This document shows, piece by piece, positions 1 to 8,100 of a stretch of 13,200 bases of DNA. The position numbers and the translations under genes were made by a program. Numbering within the stretch: position 1 is the first letter of the stretch; the number at the start of each line of letters is the position of its first letter. The notes under the pieces were generated by a model. The model saw only the letters and a list, made by a program, of their open reading frames with translations. It did no database searches and was not told where the DNA came from. The stretch is from the NCBI GenBank assembly GCA_965370715.1, contig CBDUVQ010000018.1:1-13200 (forward strand). The letters run 5' to 3'. This stretch comes from JAFCBV01 sp965370715 (GTDB lineage Archaea > EX4484-52 > B79-G9).

Positions 1-283
1 TGCCGGGACCAAGTTCAATAGCTTTCTCTCTCGCAACATACATGGCAGGGATGTTTCGTACTCCAAGCTCCTTGAGCGCATTCAACCTGTGATGGCCGTC
101 TAGAACGAGTTTTGTCTTTTTGTCAGCAACAATTGGAAAGTTCAGACCTTCTTTGAGAATGCTTTTTTTGACTGTATTGAGGTGCTTTTTGTCAGTGCGC
201 TCGTGCTGTCTTAGAGCTTCAATATGCTCTGTTTTTAGTGTTCCCGAAATTCTTTCAGTAACCTGCACTGCAAAAACATTCAC
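1..283 (-). CDS. ParB/sulfiredoxin-fold protein, SerK-like (partial, N-terminal ~94 residues)
   Basis: The reading frame runs off the left edge of the window. It encodes a conserved ParB/Srx-type core: a region with HERTD (about residues 27-31), PIVADKKTKLVLDGHHR (50-66) and LKELGV just after. The PI-(x)n-LDGHHR-(x)n-LG pattern is that of ParB-like nuclease-fold proteins and especially of archaeal SerK, the ADP-dependent free-serine kinase of Thermococcus, in which HE and DGHHR segments also occur. Serine kinase activity is therefore possible but unproven; a ParB-like DNA-binding or nuclease role is the alternative. No ATG is in frame. GTG at 283 is the first start after an in-frame stop, and a second GTG lies at 268. 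A purine-rich ribosome-binding site and a TATA-like element lie upstream, so the gene appears to have its own promoter. Family fold is confident; function is not. Confidence 0.75.
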   Translation of the reverse strand, partial: MNVFAVQVTERISGTLKTEHIEALRQHERTDKKHLNTVKKSILKEGLNFPIVADKKTKLVLDGHHRLNALKELGVRNIPAMYVAREKAIELGPG

Positions 284-297
284 CAGTCATTTCTGAC

Positions 298-305
298 TCA
301 CCTCT
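298..305 (-). promoter_or_regulatory. Shine-Dalgarno site for the SerK-like gene
   Basis: Minus-strand AGAGGTGA. It is 14 nt from the GTG start (283) but 7 nt from an out-of-frame ATG (290) that opens an 11-codon ORF ending at 255. The better-placed start therefore belongs to the short overlapping frame, which leaves the true initiation site uncertain. Confidence 0.5.
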
Positions 306-328
306 TTGATAACGCTGTTATGGGCTTT

Positions 329-341
329 AAAAGTATTTAAG
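329..341 (-). promoter_or_regulatory. Putative TATA element of the SerK-like gene
   Basis: Minus strand reads CTTAAATACTTTT. Its centre near 335 would place transcription start near 309, just upstream of the Shine-Dalgarno site. The spacing is sensible for an archaeal promoter, but the sequence is AT-rich and the match loose. Confidence 0.4.
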
Positions 342-360
342 TTTTTGTTGCAGTGGTGCG

Positions 361-410
361 GTTCAATGTGTAGGGAAAGAAATACATGAATCTTTCCCTG
401 TTGAGTGAAC
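361..410. repeat. Long imperfect inverted repeat (9-bp and 5-bp perfect arms)
   Basis: Nested symmetric arms: GTTCA (361-365) with TGAAC (406-410), and AGGGAAAGA (372-380) with TCTTTCCCT (391-399). The arms are separated by 6-nt spacers on each side and enclose a 10-nt loop. It lies between the terminator at 523-571 and the SerK-like promoter. It has no U-tract, so it is not an obvious terminator. It could be an operator, a structured RNA or the end of a vanished element. The rest of 284-547 shows no convincing gene. Confidence 0.6.
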
Positions 411-522
411 TATGTCAAATACGGATTGCGAGGCACAATAGGCATAAAAAGCGCTCCCATGATTACCAGGCAAAAAATTAGCATCCGGCAGCACAATATA
501 TAACCTAATGATATATGTAAGT

Positions 523-571
523 GAAAAAAAAACAAGAAGGGCAAAAATCAACCTTTCGGTTTTTTGCCCTT
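523..571 (-). terminator. Hairpin plus U9 terminator overlapping the stop codon
   Basis: On the minus strand AAGGGCAAAAA (571-561) pairs with TTTTTGCCCTT (547-537). The inner ACC-GAAA-GGT segment can extend the stem around a tetraloop. Nine U residues follow (532-524). The left arm encodes the last residues of the upstream secreted protein, and the stop codon (550-548) lies in the interior of the hairpin. The shape is that of a bacterial intrinsic terminator; in archaea the U-tract alone may be sufficient. Confidence 0.75.
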
Positions 572-1210
572 CATCGGTTTCAGTACGAACTCATTGTCAC
601 CATTGGTACTTTGTGCTTGCACATCACCACTAATTTCAATGTTTCGCTTACTTGGCGTTGCTCTAAAACCTTCCGGAGCATCCACCAGAAGTATGTATTC
701 TCCAAGTTCGCTAACGGAAAAAGTATAATCTCCGTTGATGTCTGTGGTCGTTTCAGCGACAAGTACCTTGTTTTTGCCGCGTCCACTGTAGAGCGTCACT
801 GTGACGCCTTTTACTTGAGACCCATCAGCGCATGTCACTGTGCCGCTTATGGGTGTGGGTTCTGGCACAATCACAGTCCATTCGTTCGTAGCATTGGTTC
901 CGTCATAGGCTGTCACCACCAGTTTTACTTGGTGCGTTCCTACTTCTGCAGTGGTTGTCCAAAAGACAGGCCCTTCTGTCGGGATGGTTTCACTATGGAG
1001 CAAGACGCCATCATAAAACCACTCCACTGTGAGCTGTATTAGTGGCCGGTATAGGATGTTCGCATTAAAGGGGATTGTTTCACCTTCGACAGCTTCAAAC
1101 GGTGAGTCGGGACTAGACCCAAGTATGATGAGCGTTGCGTCGCTCGCCATTGCAACAGGCACTACGAAGAGTAGTGCTATTGCACAAACTAAATATATTC
1201 TTTTTCTCAT
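548..1210 (-). CDS. Secreted protein with Ig/PKD-like and Cna-B/carboxypeptidase-regulatory-like domains
   Basis: A 220-residue protein with a Sec signal peptide: basic MRKR, a hydrophobic core over about residues 5-20, and a likely cleavage after AMA at residue 22. Residues about 25-116 form an Ig- or PKD-like beta domain (VEWFYDG, HQVKLVVTAYDG). Residues about 121-210 match the pattern of carboxypeptidase-regulatory/Cna-B-like sandwiches: ISGTVTCADGSQVKGVTVTL, then TTTDINGDYTFSV, GEYILLVDAPEGF and EISGDV. The C-terminus is a short Lys-rich tail with no membrane anchor, so the product is probably released or bound to the surface through other proteins. These domains are usually structural or adhesive; nothing suggests an enzyme. 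The start is well supported by AGGAGG seven bases upstream. It faces the same way as the FIMAH-like gene behind it but is separated by a terminator and 322 bases, so it is probably transcribed alone. Confidence 0.8.
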   Translation of the reverse strand: MRKRIYLVCAIALLFVVPVAMASDATLIILGSSPDSPFEAVEGETIPFNANILYRPLIQLTVEWFYDGVLLHSETIPTEGPVFWTTTAEVGTHQVKLVVTAYDGTNATNEWTVIVPEPTPISGTVTCADGSQVKGVTVTLYSGRGKNKVLVAETTTDINGDYTFSVSELGEYILLVDAPEGFRATPSKRNIEISGDVQAQSTNGDNEFVLKPMKGKKPKG

Positions 1211-1474
1211 TACCTTTCCTCCTACTGATTCAAGAAATAATATCGCATATAGACACCGCTAGGTGCCATGTCCTGCATGTCATGGCGTGTTTTTAGTCAT
1301 CCGTAGTTTGCTGTTATAGCAAAGTTTACAGATAACGAAATCACTGAAATTTTTGTAGGACTATGAAACGTCAAAAAATTGACACTTCTTTTTAGTGGTT
1401 TTAGAATTTAAAGCTTTCGAACAGTCAGTTTTACAGAAAAATCAGCACTAATTGCATTTTTACAGCTACTTTCA
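1211..1474. other. Intergenic region without a recognisable gene
   Basis: The gap between the two minus-strand genes holds the Shine-Dalgarno site (1218-1223), a dyad GCCATG/CATGGC (1265-1270 and 1281-1286) followed on the plus strand by GTGTTTTT, and a small dyad GTCAA-AAAA-TTGAC (1370-1383). The minus-strand promoter of the secreted protein must lie here. Weak TATA-like candidates are CTATATG near 1240 and CTTTAAATTC near 1405; neither is convincing. No open frame with protein-like composition is seen. Confidence 0.4.
1218..1223 (-). promoter_or_regulatory. Consensus Shine-Dalgarno AGGAGG
   Basis: A perfect AGGAGG on the minus strand, seven bases before the ATG at 1210. It fixes the start of the secreted protein and is the strongest ribosome-binding site in the window. 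Confidence 0.75.
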
Positions 1475-1509
1475 GAAAAAAAAGAAAAAGGCAGCAGGTT
1501 GGTGCTGCC
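1475..1509 (-). terminator. Hairpin plus U-tract terminator of the FIMAH-like gene
   Basis: On the minus strand GGCAGCA-CCAACC-TGCTGCC forms a perfect 7-bp GC-rich stem with a 6-nt loop (1509-1490). It is followed by TTTTTCTTTTTTTT (1489-1476). It lies 24 bases past the stop codon of the gene ending at 1533. Confidence 0.75.
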
Positions 1510-1532
1510 AATAAGACTATTTACTTCATCTA

Positions 1533-2048
1533 TTACGGATAACAAGCTCCACCTGGAGAACAGGCATCTATCGCGCATTGAGGTCGAAGTTCTGGCGGCT
1601 CATTTACGCATGCTTCATCTATACACATAGGATCGCATTCTATTAGCCCAATTAGCTCAATTATCGCATCTACTGCCAACCCAATTAGGACATCAGCCTC
1701 ACCAGAAGGTATCTTTTTCCCACGTTGATCAGTTACGTGGGATATTAGGTCTTCAAGACTTTGAATCGCTGTTTCTGTGTCTTCTTTATCAAGTGCTTTG
1801 TTTGCAGCCATAACTTTTGACGCGAGGCTGTTTAAAATACCTTTGTTTGTTATTTCCGTTGTCGTGAGAATTTTATTTGCAAGTACAGATAATTCATCAT
1901 GTAATTCATCATTTAATACAGTCTTTTCAAGTTTTGTGAAATTATTATTGCTGGCATATGAAAGCACAAGAATTCCGATAATTACACCTATGCCTGCGGA
2001 TATCAAAAGCTCTTTACTAATCAGTTCCATGCCAATTTTTCTTTTCAT
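1533..2048 (-). CDS. Membrane-anchored protein with FIMAH-like helical domain and six-Cys tail
   Basis: A 171-residue protein. A hydrophobic segment at about residues 14-32 is either an uncleaved anchor or a signal sequence. A helical stretch follows (35-66), then residues about 69-132 resemble the FIMAH domain found in bacterial and archaeal surface proteins. The recognisable features are NSLASKVMAANKAL, a central DTETAIQSLEDLISHV, then GKKIPSGEADVLIGLA. The C-terminus is Cys-rich (C138, C142, C147, C158, C163, C169; spacing x3, x4, x10, x4, x5), suggesting disulfides or metal binding outside the cell. The start was taken at 2048, where GGTAGGT lies 8 bases upstream; a second Met at residue 7 has no such site. 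It is divergent from the giant glycoprotein gene and shares its promoter region, so the two may work together at the envelope. The domain call is by motif only. Confidence 0.72.
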   Translation of the reverse strand: MKRKIGMELISKELLISAGIGVIIGILVLSYASNNNFTKLEKTVLNDELHDELSVLANKILTTTEITNKGILNSLASKVMAANKALDKEDTETAIQSLEDLISHVTDQRGKKIPSGEADVLIGLAVDAIIELIGLIECDPMCIDEACVNEPPELRPQCAIDACSPGGACYP

Positions 2049-2082
2049 GTAAATTTACCTACCTGTCTTTTTGTTGAGCCAG

Positions 2083-2090
2083 TATATAAA
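2083..2090. promoter_or_regulatory. Shared TATA element of the divergent surface-protein promoter
   Basis: TATATAAA on the plus strand, TTTATATA on the minus strand. It is about 38 bp from the minus-strand ATG (2048) and about 45 bp from the plus-strand ATG (2131), so one element could serve either direction. A second candidate for the plus strand, CTATATAG (2099-2106), would give a nearly leaderless start for the giant gene. Confidence 0.5.
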
Positions 2091-2130
2091 TGTTTAAACT
2101 ATATAGGGAGGCTCGCAAAATAAAGAGAGT

Positions 2131-5100
2131 ATGCGCCAAAAGCGTGCTCTCGCAGTGGTAGTTCTGTTATTTTCACTTATTGTTTTTGCTCTTTCAGGCA
2201 TCTCTGTTTCGTGGCTTGAACCCCCATATTATTCTGAGCAGAGGACGTGTTCGGAGACGTGGGATGTAAGTAGTTGTGGTTTTGGTGGTTTAGAGAGTGA
2301 TTTTGACGATTCATTTGATTTGGCAGGAACTTGTAATGGTAGTCAGGTCGGTGGTATTGGTAGGCAGCATGTAAAAGACATTTATTTGAATCAGACATAC
2401 GCTCTTTTTGGTCAGACACTATCTGTCACGTGTGAATTTTACCAGTATTGGTGGACTAATTCCTATCGTGATGAACAGTATGTGTTTTATTATAATGGCA
2501 GTGCTTGGGTCAAAATAGCTGAATGGCATGCAGAGTCTTATGAGTGTGGTGCACAAGGGTATTGTTTTTTTAGTAAGACGGCAACATTTACAGTAAATGC
2601 TTCTGAGGGCATGCAGGTTGTTAGATGCATACTAGATTATGAAGGATCTCCGGATACTTGTGCAGACGAAAATCCTCCTAAAGCATACTTTTATTACGAC
2701 AACGACGACGTAAACTTCACAGCAGTAAAGCCTCTTCTGAACACAACTTCTTTTGAGTTGAGTGTTTCTGATGGCTCAAATGTGCACCGCTCGCAGAACC
2801 TCACAGCTCATGTGCAGTGGAACAAGGTTATTAACGAGTCACAGATAGTGCATACAGGCAGGGTCATTAGTGCAGAGGATGTTCCTCTGCCTTATACAGG
2901 GAACTGGACAAACTACACTCTTGTTCTTTCAAACACCACAGAATTTAATCACACAGGAGCAATTACCGTGGCGTGGATAAATGCCGCAGATAACTACAAT
3001 CAGTGGAATCAACTCAATGATAACAAATATTTTTACCTCTGGAGCAGTGCCAACATAACCTCTGCTGAACTCTCGAGAAACATCACATACAACATGAACA
3101 ATACTGTTAATTTTTCATGCACTGTTTTTGACAACTACACAGGGCTACCTGTTGTAGGATACAATGTGGATTTTTTCAGGAACGGAATATTCTTTGATGA
3201 CGAGATCACAGACAGCACGGGCATGGCAGAAATAGAATCCGGCACAGGCTCTGCAACTCCGCATGAGAACTGGACATACACATGCAACATAACCAATATG
3301 CCCTCGCTTTTTTACAACTCATCCTTTGAGCAAAGTGCAATCCTCCAGATAGTTGACCTTGGCGTTAGCATATATCCGATTGCCGGTGCAGCAATGGGCT
3401 CAAATATAACACTCACTGCAAACATCACAGGCAACGCCACTCTGATTGAGGGCGTGTACGGAGAGGTTGCATACTACAATGCAACAGCAGGTCACAACGA
3501 ATACGAAGAGGTGATTATGTATCCTGTAAATACATATTCACATACAAATACAGAATATGCCGGCAACTACACAACCAAATTGCCCGGCGAGCACAATGCG
3601 ACAGTCAATGCTTCTGCAGAACAGCTCGGGAGCGATTCACAAAGGACTGCATGGGATATGATCTCCTTTTCAGTTGGCGGCGGCGCAAATGTGACCAATA
3701 TTTCCCTTTCAGAGGGCACAATATACAATGGCACATCAACAAAAATCAGTTGCAGGGTGGCAAACAATGAGTCCGATGCACCTATATTCGGATATAGTGT
3801 ATCTTTTTTTAACAGCACATCATATCTTGGTTCTGGCAATACGAATTCCACGGGCTGGGCGAACATTACATATATCGACTCAACGCAAAGCCCGCCAAAG
3901 GCAGAGACACTGAAATGCAATATAACCGCGCAATTGGGATACAATGTGACATATCCTGAAAGGAGTGCAGCCCTTCAGATAATAAATCTTGGGGTAAGCA
4001 TAGCACCTATTGAGAACACAGGCTTTGGCTCCAGCGTCACAATCACTGCAAACATCACAGGCAACGCCACCCAAATAACAGAGGCAAAGGCAAACATTTC
4101 ATACTACAATTATACCTTAGGACAATATGGCTGGGAGGAGGTGTCTTTGTCTGCAATAAACACACATTCTTATATCAACACAGAATATTTTGCTAATTAC
4201 ACTCCGAAAACAGCAGGAGTGCATAATGTAACTGTTGAGGCACAGGCAGAGATACACCCGGAGGAACTTGAACCAAGAGTCGCCAGAAACACAACATATT
4301 TTGAAATCGGCGGTTGGGCAAACATAACCAATATATCTCTTTCAGACAACATCATATACAACGGCACATCAACATTAATGTTTTGCCGCGTTGCAAACAA
4401 TTATTCTGCCGAACCGATAAATGATTATAATGTATCTTTTTTCAACTCTACGCATTATCTCGGCATGGGCCAGACCAATTCAACTGGATGGGCAAACATA
4501 ACATACAATGACTTTACAGAAACCCCGCCTGCAATAGAAACACTGAAATGCAACATAACCGGTATGCCTGAGCTTTTTTACAATGCATCGTCTGAGATGA
4601 ACACGACATTAGACATCGTTGACCTTCACGTAAATCTTGAGCCAATAGCTAACGCAGATTTTGGTGACAACATTACAGTCTCTTTCAATGTGACTGGAAA
4701 CGCGTCTTTGATAGATCCTGTTGTTGCTTCCGTGAGATATTACAATTACTCTTTGAATGACTACACAAGCGATATCGTTGCTCTGACATCAATTATCACA
4801 CATTCTCCGACAAACACAGGGTATTCGGGAATATACGCTGTGGTGCAATCCGGATCTCATGAGGCAATGGTTGTCGTAAACGCGGACAGGACAGCAGAAA
4901 ACACAACAGTTTTCAATGTTTCCTACGGCACACCTTCAGTGTCTTTTACATTCCCGAACTTCCGCGTCCTTGCAAACCAATCGTTTAATTTGAATGTGAC
5001 TGTTACTGCATCAGGCGGCGACATTGTAAATCCTGTGCTCATTTTAAATTTCACAAATGACAGCATGATGAATATAAGTGCAGTGGAAACCTACACGAAA

Positions 5101-8100
5101 AACATTATCGCGAACATCACAAACGGTTCGTACGCTCAGGTTTCGTGGAACTCTACAACAAATGAAGTCGGGCTTTTGCGGGCAAGCATAAACGCAACAA
5201 CAAATGACAGCACCTCGTTAGAGTATGATACTCCATACAGCGTGCTTTTGCCCATAACTTCTGTTAGCTTGTCTGAAACGAATATAACAGGCATTGAAAC
5301 ATTCACCGTCAAAATAGTCGGAAACACAACCAATATAATGGCAGCAAACTTCACTGCTGAAAAGCCGTATTCCGGCGGAAACGAATTCTTTTCAGGAGCG
5401 CTCATAGCAGTTGAAGAGGAGACAACTTGCGTCGGCATTGGAGCTGAAACAGGTAATGTCGCTATTGGTGCAAACACTTCTTGCAGCGGCGGGACATGCG
5501 CGCTTGCTGTTGACAACAACACATACACTGCATGGCTTCAGAACACCCAGTACAAGTGGATTGTAATAAACCTAAGCCAGCCATACACGATTGATGCAAT
5601 TGAAATTGTTTGGTCAGGAACCGAGACAAACACATCCATTTATTACAAGCGCAACTATGGTGTTGAAAGCGGCAATATTATATGGAGGCCATTCAATGAA
5701 TTCATGTATCAGGATGCTCCAACGAACCAGAACACAACATTTGCAAAGGCGCAAACCCCGTTCACCACAGACACCATTCTCATAAATGATTCATCATCTG
5801 CCCCGTCAGGCATTCAGATTTACGAGGTAAGGATATACCCTGTTCTTGGAAGCGTGGATAAATGTTACATTTACGAGGCAAACTATACTTCTCTCAATTA
5901 TTCTGGCACGCATCTTGTATCATCCAATGTCACAACACAGGGCAACACAGGGGACATCTCGTCAAATTCAAGCTTCTTTGTTGAGTTTGGCACACCGGTA
6001 ATCACAAAAGCTACATTTGAAGAATATCCTAAAGTGAGCACATCATATCTTTACGGGTTTGATGTGTATGCAGAGGGCGGCGACCTTCGGGACATCAACG
6101 CAACACTCTCGACATTTAATGGCACAATAATCAATTTCACAACCGGAGAAAACATCTCGCAGAACATTTCATTTATTGCGCGCAGCAATACGAAATCAGT
6201 TTCGTGGAACCTGACCGCAGGCTCTCTGGGAGATGAGACCACAAATATTTCTGTTTTTGCAAATTCTTCTTCAGGCCTTGGCGGAACTGGTTACAAGGAC
6301 GCCAACGTTACTGTGATTTTTGCAGACTCAGAAGCCCCTGTAATACACTGGTTTTCAATCTCACAAAATAAAACAAATTTGCACCAGAGCATAATGGTCA
6401 CAGTCAATGTATCAGACAATATTCAGGTGAGAAATGTCACTGCTGAAGTTACCGCGCCTGAATTTTCATTCAACACAACAAACAGCACGGACTGGAAAGC
6501 CGAAGGGTTATGGACTATTTTGATTAATTCGGATTCCATTAATCAGACAGGGAATTACTCTGTGAAAGTGCACGCAACAGACGTTGGAAATAATCTTTCT
6601 TCAAGCCAAAATAATACCAACTTCACCACATACGACACATACACTATTTCGCTTAGCACAAATTACAGTACATACAACCGGGGCGAGAACATAACATTTG
6701 CAATTGATGATGTGAACAACAACACAGTCTCCGGAGCAACATGGATTGTAAACGAGACTTTTGCAAACAACACCACAACAATTTTCAGCGGGCTTGCGGA
6801 TGAGTATCTTTACAACTTTTCCAGCAACAAGACTTCGGGCGCATACACGCTCAATGTATTTGTGAACAAGTCAGGCAACACCGGCAACTACACGAATAAA
6901 AGCGTTTCTGCCAGCGCATCACTTGAACTATCATTTACATATCCTTCTTCTGCAAGCACATTTCAAAAGAACACACCTTTTGACCCGCAGCCGAAATTGC
7001 TTGTAAAAAACATTCGTGGCGAGATTCTGGATGATCTCACGAATGTCAGTTTTTCATGCCCTAATGCCGCAGAGCTTTCTTTATCGTACATTGCAGACAG
7101 GAATTATACAAGAAGCGGGTCACCCCTTTGCGCGTCCTCTGCATCTGCAGGAGTTTCATTCTATCTAAGTGCATCCGCAAGTGACACCTACAACAACACA
7201 GGAACAGCATCACTTCAGCTTTACACACAGGCTGATGCTGCACTACCTCCGCCACCCCCCGGCGGAGGCGGCGGAGGCGGAGTGAGCGTTGAAACAATAG
7301 TGATAAACGAGACACAGAATGCAACCATATACATACCACCCAAAATCCAGGCATTTAATTTTTCAATAAGCATCTCGCAGATAGATGTTATGCAGGGAAA
7401 GAAGGAAACAGTTATTGCGTCTGTTGCGAACACAGGGGATTTTGATTTAACGGTTCAGGTAAGAAATTCCGACACTCACTTGTTCATAGAATATGCGGAA
7501 GAGTTTTTTCTAAAGAAAGGGGAAGAAATAGACATTCCAATAAAGATATATGCGAACCTTTCATCGCCGCCTGCAGAGGAAATAGTGACAATGTATCTTA
7601 GCGGAGGCGGCATAGGAAAAAACAAGATGCTGAAGGTAACCGTTCTTGAAAATCCAGACCTTTTTACACTAAGCGCCACTCTTTTAGAAGTGGCACTGCT
7701 TGAAGAAAAAATAGCAGAGTATGTTGCAGCCGGAATAGATGCTTCGGGCATTCAGAGCAAAATTGATTCAGCTATTTTGCACATAGCCTTGGCAGAGCAG
7801 GCATATCTTTCAGGGGATGCAGATGCACTTTCAGAAGCAGTTGCTTCTGCCCAAAAAGAAGTCACATCAGTAAAGAACAGCATTGGGTTTTATGACGCAA
7901 AGATGTTCGTTGAACAAAATAAGTATGTTCTTTTTGGAATCCTTATTGGCTTGAACGTGCTTTTGTATTTTGCGTCAATATTTTTAATGCCCTACATGTC
8001 GCTTTCACGAAAACTATATGCTCTTCGGCGCAAGGAAAAGATTTTGATTGATGCCCGAAAGACAAGCGAAACGCAGTATTTTACAAGGAAAATAAATGAG

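Noticed and set aside
363..551. Minus-strand 62-codon frame with hydrophobic start
   Set aside because: It begins inside the terminator hairpin of the secreted protein, has no ribosome-binding site and covers the nested inverted repeat. Probably a chance frame.
521..1042. Plus-strand 173-codon frame
   Set aside because: It is antisense to the clearly real secreted protein, with Cys/His-rich low-plausibility composition.
1265..1286. GCCATG/CATGGC dyad followed by a T-run on the plus strand
   Set aside because: It resembles a plus-strand terminator, but no plus-strand gene precedes it; recorded only as part of the intergenic region.
1363..1395. 10-codon plus-strand ORF (MKRQKIDTSF) with TAGGA upstream
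   Set aside because: Too short to judge, no promoter evident and no protein-like context; likely coincidence in AT-rich intergenic DNA.
3052..4932. Possible CRISPR-like or satellite repeat array
   Set aside because: The repeats are long, coding, in frame and diverged; they are protein domain repeats.
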